Assembly: GCA_003427395.1 (NCBI GenBank)
Contig: BFEA01000251.1
Location: 666,281-688,475 of the forward strand
Source: Chara braunii
Taxonomy: Eukaryota; Streptophyta; Charophyceae; Charales; Characeae
Length of the DNA: 22,195 bases
Reading direction: 5' to 3'
The notes beneath the pieces were generated by a model, which saw only the letters and a list, made by a program, of their open reading frames with translations, was not told the origin of the DNA and did not search any database. Positions 8,081 to 16,850 of the stretch are shown here, piece after piece; positions within the stretch are counted from its first letter, which is position 1, and the number at the start of each line of letters is the position of its first letter. Both the position numbers and the translations under genes were made by a program.

Positions 8081-8870
8081 CCGGTATTCCAGCTCTTGCC
8101 GGACAAATTCGCACTTGTCGCGGTTGGCTTTGTATTTGGCGCGGCGAAGCATCTCCAACACTCGTCGAAGGTGCTCAAGATGATCCTCCAATGTCCGGCT
8201 ATAAACGAGAATGTCGTCTAAGTAGACCAGCACGAACCGGTTCAACATTGCACGGAACTCGTTGGTCATTGACGCTTGAAAGGTCGTCGGGGCGTTGGTG
8301 AGGCAAAAACGCATGACCACCCACTCAAAATGCCCGTACCGCATCTTGAACGCGGATTTGTAGCGATCGTTCGGCCGGATCGAAATCTGATGATATCCCG
8401 ACTTCAAATCCAACTTAGAAAAATACTTTGCGCCACCTAATCGCTCAAGAAGATCGTCGATACGAGGAAGAGGGCCCCTCATTCTTGACGGTTTGCGTGT
8501 TGAGCTTGCGGTGGTCGATGCACAATCCTAGATCCTTGTTCTTATTCTGTACGAAGAGAACTGGCGCTCCGTATAGGGAGCTACTACGGTGGATCCAGCC
8601 CTTGTCCAACAAGTCATCGAGTTGCACGCGGAGGACCGTAAGCTCCTCCTCGCTCATGCGATAAATGCAACCTTTCGGCGGCACGGCACCGGCCTCAAAA
8701 ATGATCTCGTGAGAGATCGGCCGATCCGGCACCACAGCGGTAGGTGACTCGAAGATGTCGTCGAACTCGTCAAGCAACCGCACCACACGGGGGTCCGAAG
8801 ACAAGTCCGTGGGTGAAGAGTTGGATACCGCGACGTCCGTAGGAAACATAGGCATATCTCGTCGGGCTGC
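8081..8870 (-). pseudogene. Element 1 reverse transcriptase, broken
   Basis: The enzyme copies element RNA into DNA. Visible in order: PRVVRLLDEFDDIF, HEIIFEAGAVPPKGCIYRMS, DKGWIHRSSSLYGAPVLFV, CIDHRKLNTQTVKN, then after a frameshift near 8480 LPRIDDLLERLGGAKYFSKL, LDLKSGYHQI, and the catalytic FVLVYLDDILVYS with YLDD at 8213-8224. YLDD is an accepted variant of the gypsy YVDD box. Near 8095 another frameshift moves the reading into the RNase H connection frame. A shift near 8860 separates it from protease. Length and motif order match a full Ty3/gypsy RT. Confidence 0.93.
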
Positions 8871-9526
8871 TCGTAAGCGCAAGTAGCCCGGAACGACTTG
8901 GCCATCACCACTTGGCATCGGATCGAAGGGTGCGAAAGAGGAATAGTACATGGCACTTCGACACCGAAAGCGTCGCGGTCGGTAAGAGTCCGCCGATGGA
9001 AGTTGACCGTGTGTTCCGCACTTGCAAGCCAAGGCATTCCCAAAATAACGTCGAAGTCCGTGTCCAAAATGTCGAGCGTCACCGGTTCACACGCATGAGG
9101 TGCGAAATACGCTGGTACGGCCTCGATGTAGCGGTCGATAAGTTGCTGCGTCCGTCCGTCGGCCAACTTGATCCTCGTCGAGGTTGCCTTCCTTCGAACT
9201 TGTGTGCCAAGGCCAGCCCTTTGCATAAAGGCTTGGCTCATGAAATTGAGAGACGCGCCGCTATCCAGCAAAGCGCTGCAGGACGCTTGTCCAACTTGGA
9301 TGTGGACATAGCGGAGTGGTGCGTTGTTGTCATCGTACCGCTGCTTGCGAAACTCGCGGGCCACCTTGGTAACATACGCAAACCCCCACCGTAACTTCGT
9401 CATCCGTCGGCGAAGTTGACAAAGTTGGTGGTGCATAGAAGGATAAGTACGTGTAAAGATGAGTGCATAATGCTGCGCATTGCGGTCCCGGCAAGCGGCC
9501 CATGGTCGATAGAGGAAGTCATGCAA
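8860..9526 (-). pseudogene. Element 1 aspartic protease
   Basis: Retropepsin that would cleave the Gag-Pol polyprotein. The open frame runs from an ATG at 9526, which is probably not the true start. It contains the active-site motif ALLDSGASLNF (DSG at about 9257-9265) and the C-terminal flap and hydrophobic motif DTDFDVILGMPWL followed by HTVNF. The frame is open through these motifs and shifts to the RT frame at about 8860. An S/E/D-rich spacer (about 9519-9827) lies between gag and protease. Confidence 0.88.
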
Positions 9527-9823
9527 AATCCTCGGACGTGAGCGGGTCCAATACCTCTATGTTGAACTCGCGCGCCGAATCCCGTGAAGAACCACTTGAA
9601 GACGATAAGTCACCGCTGTCGGACAGAGAAGATGCCGCACACACTTCTTGTCCTTGAGCATGAGTACCCAGTGTAGGAACGAGTCGGGCAGCATAGTCCT
9701 CATAAGAATACAGAAGAGGAGGACTATCGACTTCCGCATGTGCCTCAGAACGAAGGGCGGTCACCCGCGAAGCGACTGGTTCCGAAGGCGTCGAGAGTGT
9801 CGTCGAGTCACTCCCGGCGGTGC

Positions 9824-11050
9824 TCAATTTCCCGATTTGTTGTTGCCTTTCAACGGGGAGCCCATTGTGTCGTGGAGATCGTTGTTACACCACAGACAAT
9901 AGCGAAATCTCGTGCGTGCTTTGTACGCCTGTTCGGAGAGACCGTAGTGGGACCATGGGGCTGGAGCTGCTGCACCGGGCCCGAGGATAAATGCGGTGTT
10001 TGTCTTCATTTTGCCGCGTCCTCGGCCTTTGCCGGGGCGGCCACCATCCCGGGCGGCTGTGAGTTTCTCCCCTTCATTGGCAGACACGGCCTCGCTAATT
10101 TGGTCGGTTGGCATTGCCGCCACGACCACGGCCACTTTCGGCCGATGTTGATCTCTGCTCAGGCCTGCCGCAGATGAATGGTGGAGGTTCTTGGCCTCCT
10201 TGTTCGTGACAATGATCTGCGCGGCCTTGTCGAAGAGCTCCGCCGTTGTCGTCAGGGTGTCCAACGTCGGACACGACCTCGAGATGAAGTAGTGTTTAAC
10301 GGCCTTTAAGCCCATTTGAATATCTGGGACAGATGTCAAGCGTTGGTACTCGACAGTGTGCCTTGTTCGAAGGTCATCAGCTTGTCCATTGCCTTGATTT
10401 CCGGCGGCTCTACTTGGAACCGCTTATGCCACGCTGCCTTTAGATCATCCCAACTGATCTTCGTGTACAAGTCGGCAGCTACCGCTCCGTACTTGGACAA
10501 AAGATTGTCCAACCATGCTTGGCACGTGCCCCCCGACCGGGAATATAAGTACGCGTGATACTTGTGTCCGCTGACGTGGTGGAGCTGCAACTTGAGCTCC
10601 AACTTGTGGAACCATGGAATCGGGTCCGTCTTCGTCGAATCGCAGAAGATCTCCTCCCCATCGAACTTGGAGTTGTCTCGCGCGATTCCGATCTCGAGTG
10701 GATGGCGGCAGTACAGATCCGTTGCTCCAACCGCTGTGTTGCGGTTTGCTGTAGCTGCACGTTGTCCTTGAGGGATCCGACGTCAATCTCCAATGCCTCG
10801 AGGCGATCGGAGGTGTTGGAGGAGCTGGCAACAGGGGCGGCGACGGTTTGTCCCAACTGCTGGAGGCGGCTGTTGACTTAGTCAAACACCTGATTGTGCA
10901 TTTGAACGGCGTCGTCGAGGTTGTGGATGTCCTCCGGCTATGCAATGCACGTGGCCAGGAGGTCCGTGAGATGGGAGAGGAGTGAGCGATCTTGTTTTCA
11001 CTCTCTTCCATCTTGCCATTCTCGGCCTCGGCCCGCCAGTCCGCTGCCAT
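9824..11050 (-). pseudogene. Element 1 gag, broken
   Basis: Gag would form the particle that packages element RNA. The likely start is the ATG of MAADWRAEAENGK near 11050. The N-terminal part then reads as a coiled-coil-like segment (HLTDLLATC, RLEALEIDVGSLKDNVQLQQ) interrupted by stops and a frameshift. The core matches the retrotransposon Gag domain: LELKLQLHHVSGHKYHAYLY, WLDNLLSKYG, ISWDDLKAAWHKRFQ. A basic Gly/Arg/Lys-rich stretch precedes a zinc-knuckle relic CLWCNNDLHDTMGSP, where the last Cys of C-x2-C-x4-H-x4-C is Ser. At least three frameshifts and two stops are visible. The C-terminus runs into a Ser/Asp-rich spacer. Confidence 0.85.
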
Positions 11051-11740
11051 TGTGAGCAAAGCTCGCTCTCCGTTGAATATCTTCTTGCATCGTTGAATTC
11101 ATTCTTCATCGACAGGGTGGGTGAGATAAATCGCCCAAATAAGAAGCCACTAATCAAAAAAAAAAAAGTCTGAACTTTGCAAAACTTTCGAGAAAAAGAA
11201 AAAAAATACTCGTTTGCAAGTTCAGTAGGCCTCCCAAATCCCCCTTAAGTGCGAAATTACGAATGAGGAAAAAAAAATTCGAACTTTCAGACTGCAAATG
11301 ATTATCCGATAAGAGAATTCCGAAAAAATAACATAAAAATATTCGGAATTACTCAGATGAGAGTACGCGCAGTTTGGAAAATGGTAACTGCAAGAGCGAT
11401 TTCCCATACCGTTTTCAAATCTCGAAAAACGAATTTCGGAAAGGACAGAAAAAAATGTTCCGGATTTCCAAATAACAGGAATTTGCAAAAGGAAATCAAT
11501 TTTTTCAAAAAAATGATATTCCGGATTTCCAACAATGAAATTTCAAATTTTCAGAAGAAAAACGAAAACTGGAATTTCAGGTGTTTGTATTGCGATTTTC
11601 CACAACAGAAATACCGGGAAAACAACATCCAAGAAGAAAAAGAAAAATCGATTTTTGGCAGTGAGGTCAAAATCGTGATTTTTGAGCTAACTAGTGTGCT
11701 TTAGCAATCAATCAAGACTAAGCAGCTACTTAGTCCTCGC
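11051..11740 (-). other. Element 1 leader, A/T-rich
   Basis: Untranslated region between the primer-binding site and gag. The plus strand is A-rich (several A7-A11 runs), so the transcript would be U-rich. The word TTCCGGATTTCCAA occurs at 11458-11471 and 11519-11532, and related GGAATTTC/GGATTTCC words recur around it, hinting at an old tandem repeat of about 61 bp. No credible protein is encoded. Confidence 0.55.
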
Positions 11741-11775
11741 GCACGTGTCGGATCAGGTTGTCCTGATTCACGTGC
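11741..11775 (-). promoter_or_regulatory. Hairpin just downstream of the primer-binding site
   Basis: GCACGTG at 11741-11747 pairs with CACGTGC at 11769-11775. Inside it ATCAGG (11752-11757) pairs with CCTGAT (11762-11767) across a 4-base loop. CACGTG is itself palindromic. In retroviruses and Ty3-like elements, stem-loops here often act in RNA packaging or dimerisation; that role is inferred from position. Confidence 0.5.
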
Positions 11776-11790
11776 GGTGTTCCGATACCA
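11776..11790 (-). promoter_or_regulatory. Primer-binding site of element 1 (initiator-Met type)
   Basis: The minus strand reads TGGTATCGGAACACC, starting two bases inside the 5' LTR. The first ten bases match the plant initiator tRNA-Met primer site (TGGTATCAGA) except for one A to G change. Its position confirms the transcript direction. Confidence 0.8.
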
Positions 11791-11792
11791 AC

Positions 11793-13158
11793 TGTTACAT
11801 GCCCAGTTGGGCGATGTACATAAACAACCGAGGATCCGCAATGTGATGAAAAGGACTGAATGGACAATGCAATGCAACTGAAATCTCAACAAGCAGTGTC
11901 TTAGCGCAGTGGAAGACTTAGACACAAGTCCTGACCTGACCGGGACTGACCTCTATCACGTAGTGCAAGACAGCGCAGCAGAATGCTAGAATACCAATGA
12001 CTAGCCCAATCAATGTCGCAACGCAGACCAAACATACATCATCCTCATCACAAGGTGTGAAGGGGCCTGGNAGCAGAATGCTAGAATACCAATGACTAGC
12101 CCAATCAATGTCGCAACGCAGACCAAACATACATCATCCTCATCACAAGGTGTGAAGGGGCCTGGCGCTACAGACAGGAAGAATGCGCCAGGTCCAGATC
12201 ATGCACAGACGAAGAGGAGGGAATCAGACGAAGAAGAAATGGGGGAGATGGGAATGTCGTCAACACCAAGTCTTCGTTACAAGTCCTAAATAATCCCTCG
12301 TCAAAATGTCTGAAGCCCAATGTCGAGTCTGGATACAAATGTCACCAATCCCGCTCTCTCATAGTCTGCTGATGCAGTGAAGTCAGGTAGCGAGAGGGTG
12401 AGAGGGAGATGGTGGACTGAGAAGAGGAAGAAGAAGAACTCTCTCTCTCTCCCGTGTGCCAAGTACTAACATGTGAAGATGGCGCTGTGTTGCAGGTACC
12501 TCGAAGACGAAGCTGGAGCTATGGCGCTGCATGTAAGTCTCCCTGGCCTCCTCCCAATCTCTCTCTCTCTCTCCAGTACTACTAGTGCCCAGCGCTGAAG
12601 ACTACTGCTAACGCTACGAGCGCCCAGCGCTGAAGACTACTGCTAGCGCTACTACTACTACTGCAGCGCTCCTCCAGAGGGCTGCCGCCGAATCCTGAAG
12701 ACTACCTCCTGCCTCCTGAACTGCACGTGAAGTGCCTGGGAAGTACCTAGGAACTACCTGCAGCCTGCAGGGCGGGCCAGACTTATATAGTGTTGGCCCG
12801 TCCAGGAGGCTGCTCTTGCCAATGCCAAAACGTGCCAGACCCTGGGGTTGAAGCTCAAACAAAGGTTGTCTTGAAAACAGGCCCAAAATGGCCTGAGCGA
12901 AAACCTTGGTCTGGTGCCTCAGGGCAGGTCGATCTGATGAGGGCCTGAAAATAGCCCTCCGTTTCAGGCTGAAAAGACTCAGGGCCGGAAAGGCCCTATT
13001 TTAGGCTGAAACGACACAGGCCTTGTAGGCCCTTGTTTTCAGGCTTTCAAGCTGAAACGACAAAGGGCTTGTAGGCCCTTGTTTTCAGGCTTTCGGGCTG
13101 AAAACAACACGGGCCTGAAAATGGCCCGTGCAGCCTGTTGCAGGCGCAGCATGTAACA
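11793..13158 (-). repeat. 5' LTR of element 1 (1366 bp)
   Basis: Same ends and order as 3214-4590: U3 repeats about 12945-13110, TATATAA at 12783-12789, duplicated 35-bp unit at 12578-12647, CT-rich stretches near 12440 and 12560. It lacks about 30 bases present in the other LTR near 3322-3352 but has a longer U3 unit near 13105. It carries its own N at 12071 between identical 94-bp blocks (11977-12070, 12072-12165). No AATAAA-type polyadenylation signal was obvious in sense. Confidence 0.95.
12783..12789 (-). promoter_or_regulatory. Promoter TATA box of element 1
   Basis: TATATAA on the minus strand in the 5' LTR. Transcription would be expected to begin about 25-30 bases further on, near 12755. 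The sequence is conserved in the 3' LTR. Confidence 0.6.
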
Positions 13159-13163
13159 GCATC
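13159..13163. repeat. Target site duplication, right copy (GCATC)
   Basis: Identical to 3209-3213, directly outside the 5' LTR of element 1. Confidence 0.93.
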
Positions 13164-13556
13164 TGACCCTGAAGTCCAAAGTTGGGGTCTCAATCGTGGA
13201 AGGCCTTTCATAGGAGCTAATTTATAACAGTGACATAGGTTATTGTTCATCTAAGGAGGAAACATTCCCAACAACCGGTCTAGCATTTGTCTTCCTAACA
13301 ACCAAGGGCCTTTCGTTTTTCCAGTTGAATGACTACAATCTGGAAACCACTCCCATTGCCCTCCTTTCCTCCCTACCACGGCCAACCAGTACCTCTGATT
13401 GGCTGGCTTTCTTTCTGACTGGTTGCCATGACCTGCCCGTCACCGTCGTCGCTCACAGTCTCACACTCGTATATTTGTGCTTTGTGTTATGAGCCTGACC
13501 AATTTCGAAGTACACATTCACCAGAAAGAACAATGTTGTCCAATTGCAAAAGGAAA

Positions 13557-13625
13557 TGAATGAACTTGAGAGGACAGGAGGGAAAGGAGAAGAAGAAGAA
13601 GAAAGAAAGAAGAAGAAGATGTACA
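13557..13625 (+). repeat. GAA-rich low-complexity tract
   Basis: Purine-rich (GAA)n-like tract. A 47-codon open stretch at 13499-13642 crosses it and would encode Q/E/K-rich residues, but this is expected from composition and I do not call a gene. Confidence 0.6.
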
Positions 13626-14777
13626 CCAGCATAGACCAATGATAATGTTCTTCTTTTTTGCCAACCACTCTCCTCCTCCTTATCTCCTCCCCTCTTATTC
13701 AATCAAGAAATAATAATAATAATGTTGACTGGCTGAACCAGAATCAATGTCCGAATCCCTTTTCTACTGCAGTTATCACATGAGGTCCACCATAGCCATG
13801 GCACCCTCCTCCTTCCTCTTCTCGAAGGCCTAGGCTATGGCGGACTGCTAGGGCCTTGCCCTGATGTGCAGAAGACAACTTAAGCAGCTATGGCTGCTCT
13901 AGCTCAGGCCATCATGCCTGACTCTGCCTCAAAGCTTCTTGGTGTAGCTCTACCCCCGTTGGGGCCTTCTTGCTGCAACGCCCACCAAGGTGATGAAGAT
14001 GGCAACCACCATAGCCAGGTAAGTACCTCTGGCGCTCCCCCTTCCTAGTCCTGGTCTTCGTCCTCCTCTTGTCCCTGCTCCTTCCCCAACAGCGTTGCTC
14101 CAGCCAGCGCTCCAACCAGTGTGTTGCCAAACTTGCACACCCACATTGAGGAGGAGCACCTTGCTCCTCCGAAAGATATAGCAGCCTGCTTGCCTTTTGA
14201 CGAGTAACTTCCTAGGCCGTGCGGCCTCCAAGCAACCGGTACCTACTCCCTTTCGGAGGGAAACATCATTGCAGACTCTGATATTGCCCATACACTGCGT
14301 ATAGACCCTAGACTCAGACTGGTTGGACTGCTGCCCGCCTAGACCTAGCCTACAACTAATGGGCCTCTAAGAATGCAAACTTTTGTCTTCTTCCGCTCGG
14401 CCTCGAGTACCCCACATATCTACCTCTACTTGCTTGGTGTGGTACCGACCTACCTGCTACTTGAGTGTTTTCCGTTGTTCTAAGTGTCGCAGGCCTCTTT
14501 CCTTGCCATTTGAGTGTTTTTCCCCCTGCAACCTTCAATGTCACGGCCACAGGTAAGTACCAGCCCTTCGGGCCTTTCCGAACAACCAAGTGCCCTTGCG
14601 GGTCACACACACAGTCAAGCCGACAAGCACTCAGACAAGCATGCAGACCAGCAAGCATGCACCCACACAAACTAAGAAAACTCAGCAACAAGCAGGAAAC
14701 TCAGTAAGGCATACATTCCATGAGCAAAACTTGGAAATCAATTGTGTGTCTCAGTCCATGTTTGGCAGGTCATTACA

Positions 14778-14792
14778 CTACCCCCCTCTCAA
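14778..14792 (-). promoter_or_regulatory. Polypurine tract of element 2
   Basis: The minus strand reads GAGAGGGGGGTAG next to TGTAATGACC, the inferred LTR start in sense. Its position downstream of the element 2 chromodomain-like region supports a 3' LTR boundary at 14777. Confidence 0.65.
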
Positions 14793-14879
14793 GAGCGAGG
14801 TCCCTTGAGCGAGTAACTCATTCTGAGTCCCCGACAAACGCATTGTAAGCGAACATAGCGAAGAGATTTCGTGCGTACT

Positions 14880-15450
14880 CAGTAGCAGTGAGATTTGCAG
14901 AGATTTTTGGTACAACATTAGAGGTTATTTGTCACTCGTATGCTTTAACAACGCGAGGTGTGCTGCGCGCAGTTCCTTCCTTGAGATCCAATAGAGATCG
15001 TATAACGAGCGATACATGAAGTGAATTTGATATTGTCTGTTACGTCCCTTCCCTACGTGCTTTTGATTCTATCGATCTCGTGACCACCACTAATTGCACG
15101 CGGAATCATGTCTTCACGACAGTCGAAGGACTCAACATCACAATATATATACAATTTTGATGCATGAAAGACTGGGTACGTGCGCAGATGAGGAGGCATG
15201 GCAATTGCATATGAAGGACCGAAATCATCATTACCAATCACGTTTAAAACTTCCCACGGACCAAAATAGAGAGGGACAAGTTTGCGTGACACTCCCTCTT
15301 CTTCTGAAAATTCAAACATCTTGACCCAAACATAACTTCCCACTTTAATAGTCGAAGGTTGGTGTTTCTTATTTGCATGATGGATCATGGCGTGTTGTCG
15401 CTTGGTCATTCCTGCAATGGCAACCTTGAGCAAGCGATCATACTTGGCAC
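14880..15450 (-). pseudogene. Element 2 integrase tail and chromodomain-like segment
   Basis: Sense order: KVGSYVWVKMFEFSEEEGVS, SRKLVPLYFGPWEVL, PPHLRTYPVFHASKLY (SH3-like integrase tail), then AISGGHEIDRIKST, a stop, GRDVTD, and after a frameshift a YWISRKELRAAH-type piece. The last pieces resemble the chromodomain-like ending seen in related elements. The reading is open from 15685 to about 15053, then broken. Confidence 0.7.
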
Positions 15451-16400
15451 TAAAGCCAGGCCTGTCGGGTGTTAGACCAGCCAGCTGCTTAGGGAATAAG
15501 TTGGAGAGTGGATTATGAATCTGCCAACTGTAATGCAGCCTGTTTGGCGTCATGCCGGTGGAAGAATGGATGGAGTTGTTGTACAACCCCTTGACGGAAT
15601 ACAAATCTTCATCCCACGTTTCCTGACCCGGAATGATTAAAGCGCGGAGAAGTTGATACACGGTTTGGTTAATCTCCTCAGCCAAACCGTTGGCTTTGGG
15701 ATGTCAGTCGGATTTCATGCTCAATTTGAGGCCAGGGAGTTGGGTCGTGAAGTTGCGGATCCCGATCACTCACAGGGGTTTTCGGGGTTCCAAACTGCAG
15801 AATATACTTCCGGTGGAACTCATGGATCACAACTTCAGTTGGGGCATGAGGAGGCAATGGAATCAGATTTAGGAATTTGGAAAAACAATCAACAATCACC
15901 ATCACTTACGAATAACTATTCTTACTTATCTTTCCTATGTCCGTGAAGTCGATAGAGACGGACTCTCCGGGACCGTTGGGAATCGGAAGAGGTTTAAGCA
16001 GCCCCATGGGCTTTTGCCTTTATGGTTTAATTCGTTGACAAACTTTACACTCAACCACAAATTTTTCAGCAGATCCTTTCATACTAGGTTAATCAAACTG
16101 TTGTAATAGGTTTTCGTAAGTCTTTGTCATGCCGAAGTGTCCACTCCGACCATGAGCCAAGTCCAAGAAGTGTGTGCGGAGAGGCTCATGGTTGGGTACA
16201 CACAAACGGTGATTCTTTTCATAATGTCGGAAAAGCAGTCCTTTACATTCGTGAAAATCAGGCTGACTGCTTGGGTCAACCCGCAGCTGCTCAAGGATCG
16301 GGCTAAGCTCCGAGTCCTTGGCATTTTGCTCCACGAGCTCCTCCCTTGTTTTCTTTTCTAGGTTGTACAAGGCAAGTCGTATACTCGGGGTGGCGACACA
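15451..16400 (-). pseudogene. Element 2 integrase, broken
   Basis: The zinc-binding domain starts HYEKNHRLCVPNHEPLRTHF, then HGRSGHFGMTKTYENLLQQF, and after a stop FVVECKVCQRIKP. Core: D in SVSIDFTDIG (about 15945), D in VSDRDPQL (about 15765) and E in LAEEINQTVY (about 15677). The distance between the second D and the E is shorter than the usual 35 residues and contains a frameshift, so part of the core is lost or misread. Further stops follow QRIKP and KISKNSYS. The C-terminal part (STGMTPNRLHYSWQ) is intact in frame. Confidence 0.85.
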
Positions 16401-16850
16401 ATGCATCAACAACTCAATTAAAACAACCCTTTTTGTGTTTCAATTCAAATAAAAAAGTTAATTATAACAACTTTTTTTGTGTTTTAATTCAAATTAAATA
16501 ATGCTAATCTCATGAACCAGCGAGTCAACGTAGGGGACAAGGTGGTTTGCTCCTTAGTCCATTTCAAGGTCTCATGATCTGAGAAGACCTTGAAACGGCG
16601 TCCCAAGAAATAGTGCTTTCAATGATTCAATGCCTCGCGCAGAGCATAGAGCTCGTGCATGTAGGTGGAAGTAGCTACCTTTTCGCTGGGCATGCGTTTG
16701 TTGTAATACTCGAGCGGTCACAAACCATCATCGTTATCTTGTTGCAGCACTGCCCCAATCCCATACTGGCTCGCATCTGTAGTGACTACGAATGTGAGTT
16801 TGGAATTTGCAATGCGGAGTACAAAATAACTTACCAAAGTCTTTTTCAAG
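16400..16850 (-). pseudogene. Element 2 RNase H, broken and interrupted
   Basis: Motifs in order: VVTTDASQYGIGAVLQQ (first D), MHELYALREALNH (E), KVFSDHETLKWT (second D), and VVDALCRHPEY (final D, normally ADALSRRP). Stops follow DNDDGL and EALNH. Between the tryptophan-rich TRWF segment and VVDAL lies an A/T-rich stretch (about 16415-16508) that does not encode the usual sequence. Confidence 0.82.
16415..16508. repeat. A/T-rich direct repeat within element 2 RNase H
   Basis: ACAACCCTTTTTGTGTTTCA and a similar ACAACTTTTTTTGTGTTTTA occur about 55 bases apart, each followed by ATTCAAAT. The block is much richer in A+T than the surrounding pol and replaces or interrupts the stretch expected between the third and fourth RNase H motifs. 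AATTAAAACA near the left edge is the inverted copy of TGTTTTAATT near the right, so it may also fold. Confidence 0.55.

Larger units (their letters stand above)
3214..13158 (-). mobile_element. Complete, inactive Ty3/gypsy retrotransposon (element 1)
   Basis: A 9.9-kb element transcribed on the minus strand. It has LTRs at 11793-13158 (5') and 3214-4590 (3') with matching inverted ends (TGTTACATGC/GCATGTAACA), a perfect 5-bp target duplication, a primer-binding site at 11776-11790 and a polypurine tract at 4591-4604. In sense order it carries gag, protease, RT, RNase H, integrase and a chromodomain-like C-terminus. Integrase after RT defines Ty3/gypsy, and the chromodomain suggests a chromovirus. 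All genes have stops or frameshifts. The LTRs differ at roughly 3-4% of positions by eye, so the insertion is not recent. It carries two later insertions (7159-7226 and about 5191-6255). Confidence 0.95.
13159..14777 (-). repeat. Probable (part of) 3' LTR of element 2
   Basis: The right end is placed at 14777 because GGTCATTACA there is followed by a C-rich block that is a polypurine tract on the minus strand, next to the pol of element 2. The LTR's other end was not found: no clear TGTAATGACC-like start is visible between 13159 and 14777. It may extend left into 2216-3213, with element 1 inserted inside it. The region has two CAGGTAAGTA words (14016, 14550), GCAGCTATGGCTGC (13884-13897), an imperfect TTGAGTGTTTT repeat and an ACAAGCA-rich stretch (14620-14700). 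No second LTR is present for comparison, so the extent is uncertain. Confidence 0.45.

Noticed and set aside
8912-9394. 160-codon plus-strand frame
   Set aside because: Shadow of the minus-strand protease; the DSG motif and flap are on the minus strand.
3214-13158. Novel multi-gene system in the central region
   Set aside because: All motif-bearing frames fit the standard gag, protease, RT, RNase H, integrase order of a Ty3/gypsy element; no extra gene was found between them.
13499-13642. Small Q/E/K-rich coding stretch on the plus strand
   Set aside because: It depends on a GAA-rich low-complexity tract, has no strong splice signals and lies inside LTR-like DNA.
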